46,434 nt of DNA from Lentisphaerota bacterium (GTDB lineage Bacteria > Verrucomicrobiota > Kiritimatiellia > CAIQIC01 > Lenti-01), in the NCBI GenBank assembly GCA_012514035.1, contig JAAZBB010000032.1, positions 1 to 46,434 on the forward strand. Reading direction: 5' to 3'. Of the stretch, positions 17,720 to 24,611 are shown in pieces (the stretch's first letter is position 1; each line of letters opens with the position of its first letter). The notes under the pieces were generated by a model. The model had not been told where the DNA came from, ran no database searches, and saw only the letters and a list, made by a program, of their open reading frames with translations. The position numbers and the translations under genes are program-made.

Positions 17720-19216
17720 TTAAGGGCTGACCCCAAGGGCGGCGGGGAAAGGGCAGTTGGCGCATTGGGAACGATCGCCCAGGCAGTAGTCGTGATGGAT
17801 TTGGATGAGGCCCTGGCGGCGCAAACCGGAACGGTAGAGCCGCGGCGTATGGTCCGGACCGAACAGGCGCAAGGCCGTCTGCTTGATCAACTCGTTGGTT
17901 TCCTCGGCAGGCAATGTGTCGAGCAGGTTCTGCCATGCGGCGGCCGGCGCGCCCAGTGCGGCGAAGGTCGGCAGGAGCACGTTGACCACGATGGCCTGCG
18001 CCCGCGGGGGCCCGATCAGGGCAACTGGTTTCGCGGCAGCGGCTCCGGAGAAAGACAAACGGTTGGCCCAGTAGGGGGTACCCGGCAGATCAAACCAGGC
18101 CAGCAGGCTGGCCATCGGGGCGCCGTTCGGATTTCGAACCAGGGCGGTAACGCCTTCCGGCAGTCCGGGGACCGACGCGAAAAGCATTGCCGCCGCCATG
18201 AGCCGTCGTTCGGGACGGTTCGTCGGGCGCATGCCCGCCATGGTCCAGTCCGTACGGGACATGCGACCGGACTGGAATTCGTCGGTCAGCGGCCACCAGG
18301 CGTCCCAGCAGCGGCGAAGGAAGTTCTTGGTGTCGTCATCCCATGCCCGGCGGGCAGTGGTGGGGTCGGGCAGCAGTCCGGCACACCCCATCAGGAGCGC
18401 GTAGGCGCCAACGGGGGCGCCGCCGGATTTTTCACGCAGGCGGTCAAGCGGAAGCATTCGGGCCAAGCAACGCATGGGGGCTTTATTGGGCCGGTAGCCG
18501 AGCGCGGCCATGATTTCCTCGTAGATCACCTGCGCCGGGCCGCGGTCATGCATGGCTGCTTGCAGTAATTCGGCCCGGCGGCGCAGGCGGCTTTCACCGG
18601 CGGCGTCCAGCACGGCGCCGCGCTGGGGCGGAGCCAGACGTGACATCGCGGCGCGGCAGGGCGGCGGTGTGGCGCGGGCGGCCACGGGATAGGCCAGCAG
18701 GTCGATGTTGTCGAAGGAAAAGTCGGGAATGGCGTCCAGCGCGGGCCGCAGCGCGATCTGCAGTGCACCGGGGGGGAGTTCTTCCCCAGGCAGCGTGCCC
18801 GGATAGAAGGAGACATGGGCGCAGACGCGCCGGTAGCGCGGATCGTGGGCGTGCCGATGGCGTTGCCAGTCGGCGGGCCGGATGTGGATTTCGACATCCC
18901 CCGTCAGGCGGCGCAATTCCGGACCAACACGCAGCGCGGCGTTCAGAAAATCAGGCCCGGGCCCCATGTTCCATTCACCAGGGTGCTCCACCTGCACGCG
19001 TTCGCCGGCGGTCGTGACGAGCGCGGCCGGCCGCAGACGGTCGTCCGCCCAGATGCATTGGAGATGGCGTTCGGTGAAGGGGGCGGACGGAACAGGAGTT
19101 GGCTCGCAGACACCGCAGGGCAGGGGCTTGCCGCAGAAATCGGACGCCTGCGAACGGGGAAACCAGGTGGAAGCAATGCCGATGGCGGTGTTCATGACCA
19201 CTGTTTGGTAGCCCAT
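17720..19216 (-). CDS. DUF2851 family protein
   Basis: Conserved protein of unknown function matching DUF2851 by its N-terminal signature: VQVEHPGEWNMGPGPDFLNA, then GDVEIHIRPADWQRHRHAHD and a YPVAARATPPPCR region. The C-terminus has a compact Cys set, DYCLGDRSQCANCPFP, that could bind metal. Length 498 residues is in the normal family range. Members are mostly from Bacteroidota and PVC bacteria. No signal peptide or membrane segment is evident, so it is probably cytoplasmic. The start is uncertain: 19216 or 19195, neither with a clear ribosome site. The gene precedes a thioesterase gene on the same strand by about 50 bp. Confidence 0.85.
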   Translation of the reverse strand: MGYQTVVMNTAIGIASTWFPRSQASDFCGKPLPCGVCEPTPVPSAPFTERHLQCIWADDRLRPAALVTTAGERVQVEHPGEWNMGPGPDFLNAALRVGPELRRLTGDVEIHIRPADWQRHRHAHDPRYRRVCAHVSFYPGTLPGEELPPGALQIALRPALDAIPDFSFDNIDLLAYPVAARATPPPCRAAMSRLAPPQRGAVLDAAGESRLRRRAELLQAAMHDRGPAQVIYEEIMAALGYRPNKAPMRCLARMLPLDRLREKSGGAPVGAYALLMGCAGLLPDPTTARRAWDDDTKNFLRRCWDAWWPLTDEFQSGRMSRTDWTMAGMRPTNRPERRLMAAAMLFASVPGLPEGVTALVRNPNGAPMASLLAWFDLPGTPYWANRLSFSGAAAAKPVALIGPPRAQAIVVNVLLPTFAALGAPAAAWQNLLDTLPAEETNELIKQTALRLFGPDHTPRLYRSGLRRQGLIQIHHDYCLGDRSQCANCPFPAALGVSP

Positions 19217-19259
19217 CAGGCGCGGGATGTAAATGCGGAACCAATCTATATTCCGCTTT

Positions 19260-19385
19260 CATTCAGCGTCAGAAGGTCCAGGAATAGCAGGGCATAAATC
19301 CCATCATTAATTAATCATGAGAATAATGAACACATGTTATTTGAGTTGGTGTTGGCGATATTATTCCATTATTTATTAATCATTG
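19260..19385. other. AT-rich island upstream of DUF2851 gene and tRNA-Arg
   Basis: Sharp AT-rich stretch in a GC-rich neighbourhood, with TTAATTAATCATG at 19308-19320 and ATAATGAACACATGTTAT shortly after. No gene is seen. The words resemble those in the island at 43090-43215. Promoters for the divergent DUF2851 and tRNA genes are probably here, but I cannot place them with confidence. Confidence 0.45.
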
Positions 19386-19473
19386 GATAAACCCGAGCGA
19401 GCACACGCCATCGGGGGCCCCGGGTTGTGCATTGCGATGGGGGGCAAAATTGCGCTATTGTTCCTGCATCCGG

Positions 19474-19550
19474 GCGCCTGTAGCTCAGTCGGATAGAGCA
19501 TGGGATTTCTAATCCCAGGGTCGCAGGTTCGATCCCTGCCAGGCGCGCCA
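19474..19550 (+). tRNA. tRNA-Arg (TCT)
   Basis: Full cloverleaf: acceptor GCGCCTG/CAGGCGC, D arm GCTC...GAGC, anticodon stem TGGGA/TCCCA around loop TTTCTAA (anticodon TCT), T arm GCAGG TTCGATC CCTGC, discriminator G and an encoded CCA. Confidence 0.97.
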
Positions 19551-19626
19551 TGACTTGGGGGGCAGGGTTCAGAGGTCAGGGTTCAGGTCCGATCCTTTCC
19601 AGCCTGAACCCCGAACCCCGTCCCCT

Positions 19627-20565
19627 TTATCCGGGGTTGCCCCTGAACGGCTTCTCTTTGTCGAAATCGGGCAGGAAGTCGTCGCTGGCGGCGAGGGGCT
19701 GGATCAGGAGGTTTTCGAAGCCGAGTTCCTGCGCGTGGTCGAGGACGGCTTGGTATTCTTCCGGCACAAGCCGACGGTCGAAGGGCGGGCGGTTCTGGGC
19801 GGCGGGCGTCGGCACGTATTGGCTCATCAGCGACAGCGGCAGCCAACGGCCAAATTCTTCGTACAGCAGGTCGAGGACACGCACAGTATTTTCGATGTGA
19901 CCCGGCAGGACAAGGTGGCGTACGAGGACGCCCCGCCTGGCGGGTTCGGTGCCGGCGGGATCGAAAGGCTCGAGGAATCCTTTTTCGGCGACCATCAGGC
20001 GCAGGGCTTCGAGGGCGATCTCTGGGTAGCGCTCGTCGCGCATGACCAGTAGGGCCAGGTTCGGATCAGCGAACTTGAAATCAGGCATGAAGATGTCCAT
20101 CTGCGCGGCATATTCGGAGACTAGGGCTGGCAACTGGTAGCCCGATGAATTGAAGAGGAACGGGATTTTAACGCCTTCGTCGCGAAGCTGGATGCAAAGC
20201 GCTTCGATGTGCGGCCAGAAGTGGTCGGGCGTGACGAAGTTCAGGTTGTGCACGCCCAGTTCAATCAGGCCGAGGGCAATACGATGGAATTCGTCGGCGG
20301 AGACGGTTTTGCCTTTGCTGCCAACATTGGATATCTGCCAGTTCTGGCAGAAGAAACAGTGGCTGGAGCAGCCGGAGAAGAAAATGGTTCCTGAGCCGCG
20401 CGTACCGCTGAAGCAGGGTTCCTCGCCCATGTGCGGACCCCACGAAGCGATGTGCAGCTCGGCGGTCTCGCCGCAGACGCCGGTTCTTCCGGCAACGCGG
20501 TCAACGCCGCATTGGCGTGGGCAGAGGTGGCAAGGCGAATAGGCGATTTGAGATTCAAGATTCAT
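19627..20565 (-). CDS. Radical SAM protein, PflA/PflX-like
   Basis: Radical SAM enzyme of the pyruvate formate-lyase activating-enzyme-like group. The 312-residue protein has the SAM/[4Fe-4S] motif GCSSHCFFCQNW (C66, C70, C73; CX3CX2C). Before it is a Cys-rich N-terminus (CHLCPRQC plus GRTGVCG; C12, C15, C19, C31) as in the PflX / AmmeMemoRadiSam-related family, likely for another metal or cluster site. It lacks a glycyl-radical partner gene nearby, so it is unlikely to be a true PFL activase; its substrate is unknown. It starts from ATG at 20565 and stands alone downstream of a repeat-filled gap. Confidence 0.85.
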   Translation of the reverse strand: MNLESQIAYSPCHLCPRQCGVDRVAGRTGVCGETAELHIASWGPHMGEEPCFSGTRGSGTIFFSGCSSHCFFCQNWQISNVGSKGKTVSADEFHRIALGLIELGVHNLNFVTPDHFWPHIEALCIQLRDEGVKIPFLFNSSGYQLPALVSEYAAQMDIFMPDFKFADPNLALLVMRDERYPEIALEALRLMVAEKGFLEPFDPAGTEPARRGVLVRHLVLPGHIENTVRVLDLLYEEFGRWLPLSLMSQYVPTPAAQNRPPFDRRLVPEEYQAVLDHAQELGFENLLIQPLAASDDFLPDFDKEKPFRGNPG

Positions 20566-20569
20566 TTAT

Positions 20570-20771
20570 GACAGGATTAACAGGATTTAAAGGGTGGAAA
20601 TGGTAGGGACGGCGCGCCGCGCCGTCCGGGCTGGGAGCGCGGGCATCCTGCCCGCATTCAGAGCGGCCAAGATGGCCGCGCTCCGGCGAACAGCCGCCCG
20701 ACGAGGGCGTCGGGGCTCCAGAGAATCGGAATTACGAACTGGAGCCGGCACGCCCTCGTGCCGGTTTGGAT
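20570..20771. repeat. Composite of several dispersed structured repeats
   Basis: The gap is a mosaic of repeat modules. Bases 20570-20629 (GACAGGATTAACAGGATTTA ... GGGACGGCGCGCCGCGCCGT) match 27756-27815 inside a coding region at 49 of 60 positions by eye. Next, GAGCGCGGGCATCCTGCCCG and GCGGCCAAGATGGCCGCGCT pair into a long stem. Then 20698-20771 is a copy of the 17121-17199 element with perfect CCGGCACG/CGTGCCGG arms. No gene is seen. Confidence 0.75.
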
Positions 20772-20813
20772 CGCTTGGACAGGCTGCCAAGTTCATGGAT
20801 CAATCGTAGAAGT

Positions 20814-20850
20814 CGTTTCATCCCATGTCCAGCGGAGGAATTGGCGGGGG
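20814..20850. repeat. Copy A of the radical SAM gene 3'-end repeat
   Basis: About 36 bp nearly identical to 26520-26556, the coding 3' end of the cobalamin-radical SAM gene. On the minus strand it would read PRQFLRWTWDE and then stop after nine more codons. It lies 12 bp downstream of the 173-residue membrane protein gene and in its frame after the stop codon. Confidence 0.8.
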
Positions 20851-20861
20851 TCCTGGTTGAA

Positions 20862-21383
20862 TCAGAGCGAGGGGCGGACGGCTTCGGACTGCGCCGGGGG
20901 CGTGGTCGGGGCCATGGTCTTGGAAGAAGTTCCGCTCTTTGGCCAAACGAAGAGCAGCACGGAGAGAAGGGAAATTGCGAACGCCACGGAAAGCCGGAGA
21001 AAGCGCCGGGGCGGGCGTTGGTTGGTCACATCGCGGAAGGTGACAAAGAACAAGGCGCAGAGGATGCGGGAAAGCCGATGGGTGACGTGCGGTCGCTTCG
21101 CGTAAAAGGCCGCCAGCAGGAACGAGGTGGTGAACAGCAGGATCAGCGACCCCTGCCACCATTGGAGTAAGAGCAGTTTCAGGAGTCCGGCGAGGATCAG
21201 GGGAAACATCAGGAGCGCCCAGACATTGCTTTCGCTCATGGAAAGCATGACATGGGTATCCATGTGGCGCGGGTGCATGATGGGGGGCGGCGGCACGCCG
21301 CCCGGCCGGGGAGCGGCACCGCCCGGCATCGAAGCGGTGGCCGGGGAATTGTAGGGGCTGACCTGGACGGGATCGGTGTTCAT
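20862..21383 (-). CDS. Small membrane protein, paralogue 2 (unknown family)
   Basis: Unknown function. The 173-residue protein has a Pro/Gly/Met-rich hydrophilic N-terminus (1-45), two close membrane segments (about 52-72 and 76-94), a basic YAKRPHVTHRLSRILCALFF region and a last membrane segment (about 133-152), then a Thr/Pro-rich tail. It is a paralogue of the next gene upstream: both share AKRP(H/D)(V/I)THR(L/F)S(R/K)(I/V)L and FFVTF. Each of the two genes is followed by a copy of the RQFLRWTWDE-coding repeat. Likely an inner-membrane protein acting with the preceding secreted-protein operon. Confidence 0.6.
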   Translation of the reverse strand: MNTDPVQVSPYNSPATASMPGGAAPRPGGVPPPPIMHPRHMDTHVMLSMSESNVWALLMFPLILAGLLKLLLLQWWQGSLILLFTTSFLLAAFYAKRPHVTHRLSRILCALFFVTFRDVTNQRPPRRFLRLSVAFAISLLSVLLFVWPKSGTSSKTMAPTTPPAQSEAVRPSL

Positions 21384-21400
21384 GCCGGGATTGTAGGATG

Positions 21401-21438
21401 CGTTTCATCCCACGTCCAGTGCAGGTATTGCCGGCGGA
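21401..21438. repeat. Copy B of the radical SAM gene 3'-end repeat
   Basis: Diverged copy: minus-strand reading RRQYLHWTWDETHPTIPA then stop, against RRQFLRWTWDEA in the intact gene. Nucleotide differences are few and the reading frame and nearby stop are kept. It lies between the two small membrane-protein genes and is out of frame with the upstream one. Confidence 0.75.
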
Positions 21439-21444
21439 AGGGGG

Positions 21445-21957
21445 TCAAGGCTTGTTTAGATAATCCATATATCCGGTTTTGGTCAAGTATCGGTGGGTGT
21501 CGATAAGAGGCGGACGGTGGTGGCCGATGGCGAGCGGCATGCCAATCAGAAGGTTGAGGATGAAGAGGGCCAAAAGGAGCGGGGTGCGGACAATTTGCTT
21601 GGACGGATACTTGCTTCCCGGATGGCCGAACGTGACAAAAAAGACTTTTCTAAGGACTTTGGAAAAACGGTGGGTAATATCGGGTCGCTTGGCATAGCGG
21701 GCGGCCAACAGAATGAACCACATAAGTGTGGCGGTCACGGGAACGAGTTCCCAATTCTGGACAATGATTTGCATGGTCAGTGGAGGAATCAAAAGGAAGG
21801 CGAATCCATAGAGCGTGAACGTTTCGCTGGTATCATTGGCGGAAAGACGCTGGCCGATGGGGTTCGTGGTTGGATTTCCATCGGATGGTGATATAGGGGA
21901 GAGAGGGGGAATGCCATATGGATTAGGAACGTTCCCCCGCGCGGGCGGAATATTCAT
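21445..21957 (-). CDS. Small membrane protein, paralogue 1 (unknown family)
   Basis: Unknown function. The 170-residue protein has an Asn/Pro/Ser-rich N-terminus (1-45), membrane segments at about 50-68, 72-90 and 124-143, and the shared motif YAKRPDITHRFSKVLRKVFF. The start codon overlaps the ankyrin-protein stop as ATGA, so it belongs to the accessory operon. It differs from its paralogue mainly at both ends. The small size and paired arrangement would suit an immunity, anchor or sensor role for the exported proteins encoded upstream, but nothing in the sequence proves this. Confidence 0.62.
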   Translation of the reverse strand: MNIPPARGNVPNPYGIPPLSPISPSDGNPTTNPIGQRLSANDTSETFTLYGFAFLLIPPLTMQIIVQNWELVPVTATLMWFILLAARYAKRPDITHRFSKVLRKVFFVTFGHPGSKYPSKQIVRTPLLLALFILNLLIGMPLAIGHHRPPLIDTHRYLTKTGYMDYLNKP

Positions 21958-22967
21958 AAGGCGCGCAGTTGTGCTTCGGTTTCCTCAGAAAATGGATTGA
22001 TGGGCGGGCCTGGGCAGTACTCGTTGAGAATATCCATGACATCCAACTGGGCATGGGCGGGATCGGTGAAGGCCTGCAAGAGAGTCGCCGCATCACACGG
22101 AATCCTACGGGGAATAACAAATAGAGAGACGGAAATATTTTGTTTCTCGCAAAGATATTCTAGCCTTCTGAGCAAGGACCACTCCATTTCATCCGGGCCG
22201 ATAATGGCAATGTGAAGATCATCGGCGTGGGATTGTGTGTCGAACCACTCGGTCAATTTCTTTTTTAGGGCAAACCAGGCCCGAATATCCTTTTCCATGT
22301 CGGATGGGATCTCGAACTGTTGAATGGGTTCTTGGTGGCGGAAAATGATCCGATCTGAATTGCACAAAGCAAATGTCACATAGTCGTCTTGGGCGGCCAG
22401 GAATTTCTGGAAGTCCAATGCATCCTGGCGCCGGAAGTAAGGTGCCCAGTCGGAAATGGCGCCGTGAGAAAGCAGCAACCCCCTAATTTTCCGCAGGGGT
22501 GCAAGCGCCTGTTCCCGCAGCACGGGATCTTTTATATAATGGAGTCCAAATTGGAGTTGGGGCGATAATCCGGCGGCGGAGCGCTCCTCCGTGTCGCCGG
22601 TCATCGGCGAACAAATCGCAGATATGTTCAACAAATTGAAGACCAGAGGGGTGGCTTCTTGGGAATACTGGTTGGGATCGGCGCCCCGTGCGAGGAGAAG
22701 TTCGACAATGTCCGCATGGTTGTGCAAGGTGGCGATGCCGAGCATGGTGCTGGTCCCGCCCACGGTGATGAGCCGACCGTCTTTTGCGCCTAGGGACTGA
22801 GGCGGCAAGCGCAGGTTGGGGTTTCCACCTGTCTCCAAATATTGCCGAATGGTTTCGAGATTACCCGACCTCGATGCAACTGCAAGGTCCATTGGCGTTG
22901 GCTCTGCTCTGGCGGAAAAGCAGGTGAAATAGAACGTGCATACAATCAATGAAAATAATATTTTCAT
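21954..22967 (-). CDS. Exported ankyrin-repeat protein
   Basis: Secreted or periplasmic protein of 337 residues. The start at 22967 has TATGGAG just upstream and yields a signal peptide (MKILFSLIVCTFYFTCFSARA). Ankyrin-type repeats follow: PMDLAVASRSGNLETIRQYL with EXGGNPNL, then TMLGIATLHNHADIVELLLA with RGADPN. After about residue 130 the sequence becomes a less recognisable helical C-terminal domain that includes IPSDMEKDIRAWFALKKKL and ends AQLRAL. It is between a Cys-rich exported protein gene and a small membrane protein gene, overlapping the latter by 4 bp. Exported ankyrin proteins are often inhibitors or protective partners; here that is inference. Confidence 0.72.
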   Translation of the reverse strand: MKILFSLIVCTFYFTCFSARAEPTPMDLAVASRSGNLETIRQYLETGGNPNLRLPPQSLGAKDGRLITVGGTSTMLGIATLHNHADIVELLLARGADPNQYSQEATPLVFNLLNISAICSPMTGDTEERSAAGLSPQLQFGLHYIKDPVLREQALAPLRKIRGLLLSHGAISDWAPYFRRQDALDFQKFLAAQDDYVTFALCNSDRIIFRHQEPIQQFEIPSDMEKDIRAWFALKKKLTEWFDTQSHADDLHIAIIGPDEMEWSLLRRLEYLCEKQNISVSLFVIPRRIPCDAATLLQAFTDPAHAQLDVMDILNEYCPGPPINPFSEETEAQLRAL

Positions 22968-22986
22968 TTGTTGCTCCATATGTTCG

Positions 22987-23826
22987 CTAACATGGCAGAC
23001 GAAGACCTTGGGGGACCATTGGGTCAAAAACTGGTTCAGGGCAATTGAAGTCGGGAGACTCGATTGCTTCTGGCTCAAATTCAGGGCAGCAAGCCAGAAA
23101 AGCTTCCAGTGTGTCCATAAATTCTTGTGCAGCTTTTTCATATTTTGTTTTATGTTCATCCATGAGGTCCTGATCCGCTTGGATCGTTAACCCAAAATCG
23201 GCTATGCATTTGACCTGATCATCCATTTGCTTTTGAATGTCTTGCTTAAGTTTTTCCAGCTTGACGGCGGTCAAACACTGAAAGAACAGATTATATGATC
23301 CCATTAGCGCTTCCACAAGGTTGGCGGCAGAACTTCCGTTTTGTATTCCCGTCGTTATGGCGCTTGGCAATCCTGCCGGCAGATTCCCGGCGACACCAGA
23401 AATGGTCTCGCACACGAGTGTACTGAGGGTCCCCGCCGCATTAATCCTCACATAGTAATCTTTTTTGAGGTCTTCTTGCCACCAGCCACAGGCGCGGTTA
23501 AAGTCTTCAGGTATATCTTCCGTCTCATCTTTAAACATTTTCTCGGCTTCGATGAAGGCGGTGCGTTCTTTTTCGCACAAGTCGATCCATTCCCCCGGGG
23601 AACCGTCTTCCCATTGGTAGCAGGGGCCGGGAGGTGGGCGGGATGGCTTGGGCGTGTCGCCGGAAGAGGAGCCATCCCATGGCTCGGCAGATCCGCCATC
23701 TTGGATAGGGGGCAAGTTGGTGGTAGGGCCGGGGGGCGGCGTAATGGCCAAGGCAGAGAACGTGGTGCATATCAGCAGGGGCAATAGAAGACCGAGAAAG
23801 CGCAAATGGATGCAATTAGCGTTCAT
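22987..23826 (-). CDS. Exported helical Cys-containing protein, unknown
   Basis: No family recognised. The 279-residue protein starts at 23826, where AGGAG lies 5 bp upstream, and opens with a signal peptide (hydrophobic core LGLLLPLLICTTFSALA). A Pro/Gly/Ser-rich linker (about 28-70) precedes a mostly helical region, including SSAANLVEALMGSYNLFFQC and a Lys/Gln/Asp-rich coiled coil (LEKLKQDIQKQMDDQVKCIA). It ends with a Cys-rich acidic tail (ACCPEFEPEAIESPDFNCPE) and LRLPC. About ten Cys suggest disulfides. It lies 11 bp after the PLD gene stop and 19 bp before the ankyrin gene. Confidence 0.65.
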   Translation of the reverse strand: MNANCIHLRFLGLLLPLLICTTFSALAITPPPGPTTNLPPIQDGGSAEPWDGSSSGDTPKPSRPPPGPCYQWEDGSPGEWIDLCEKERTAFIEAEKMFKDETEDIPEDFNRACGWWQEDLKKDYYVRINAAGTLSTLVCETISGVAGNLPAGLPSAITTGIQNGSSAANLVEALMGSYNLFFQCLTAVKLEKLKQDIQKQMDDQVKCIADFGLTIQADQDLMDEHKTKYEKAAQEFMDTLEAFLACCPEFEPEAIESPDFNCPEPVFDPMVPQGLRLPC

Positions 23827-23837
23827 AAGTACTCCTG

Positions 23838-24611
23838 TCATTTGGGGTTGTCGAGTTCTTCCAAAGGGATGGCGCGGGCCAGGAGGCTGTGAAAGTCAGC
23901 CATCGCGTTTTTCAACAGTTGGGGGTGCCGGGTGCGGAGATTGAGTTCGTTACTGGCGGTGGTCCCGGCTAAGGAGAGATTGGAACTTCCCAGGATGAGA
24001 GTCAGTCCATCCACAATGATCAGTTTCTTGTGCTGGGCTTTATTGCTGAAGAGGAAAAAGGTTTGGACGCCGGCAATGGCCAGTTGGGCGGCGGTGTTGC
24101 GATTGGCGTTACGTACAGATGGAGCGGTGGCGGTGCTGTTGTCGCAGAGGATACGGACATCCACACCGGCTTTGGCTTTTTCCTTCAGGGTATCGAAGAT
24201 GGATCGGATAGGGCCGCCTTGGCTGGAACTGATATAGTAGGCGGAAATCCAGATGGAAGTCCGGGCGGTTGAGATAGATTCCAAGGCGGATTCGGCAAAG
24301 GCCTGGGTGGGGAGGATTTCAACAGTGCCAAGGGTGGAATCCCGGCAGAGGCGCCGGGCCTTCGCCAAATCCAGATGCTGTTCGGCCTTGTGCGGGGCAT
24401 CGTAGAGAGTCATACGGACAGCCTTGCGGGGGATATTGCGCATGGCGCCTCCATCGGCTACCAGCAGGTATGCCTCCGGGGTTTCGCGCATGATTTGGCC
24501 CTTGAGGTGGGTCCCGTCGCGGAGATGAATTTCATCCGGCCGGGCCGTTACGGAGAAAAGAAGGAGCGCGACGCAAGCCCATGCGAACAGATGGATCGGG
24601 CGATCGCTCAT
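23838..24611 (-). CDS. Exported phospholipase D-like protein, single HKD motif
   Basis: Member of the phospholipase D / nuclease superfamily. The 257-residue protein starts at 24611 (AGGAGGAAGAAGGA upstream) with a signal peptide (HLFAWACVALLLFSVTA). Next is a small beta domain (IHLRDGTHLKGQIMRETPEA ... MRNIPRKAVRMTLYD). The PLD domain carries one complete motif, HKKLIIVDGLTLILGSSN (HxKx4D with GSxN). One HKD per chain implies a homodimer, as in Nuc-type nucleases, or pairing with the adjacent three-HKD protein. The ATG overlaps the upstream PLD gene as ATGA. Substrate (lipid, DNA, cell-wall polymer) cannot be told. Confidence 0.8.
   Translation of the reverse strand: MSDRPIHLFAWACVALLLFSVTARPDEIHLRDGTHLKGQIMRETPEAYLLVADGGAMRNIPRKAVRMTLYDAPHKAEQHLDLAKARRLCRDSTLGTVEILPTQAFAESALESISTARTSIWISAYYISSSQGGPIRSIFDTLKEKAKAGVDVRILCDNSTATAPSVRNANRNTAAQLAIAGVQTFFLFSNKAQHKKLIIVDGLTLILGSSNLSLAGTTASNELNLRTRHPQLLKNAMADFHSLLARAIPLEELDNPK

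Noticed and set aside
19369-19551. Minus-strand peptide with MARLAGIEPATLGLEIPCSI
   Set aside because: It is the antisense reading of tRNA-Arg, a common false gene call.
19627-20565. True pyruvate formate-lyase activase
   Set aside because: Extra N-terminal Cys set and absence of a glycyl-radical enzyme gene fit the wider PflX-like group better.
20814-21438. Integron attC sites
   Set aside because: The repeats flank single genes like cassettes, but they are not self-complementary and lack RYYYAAC/GTTRRRY core sites; no integron integrase is seen.
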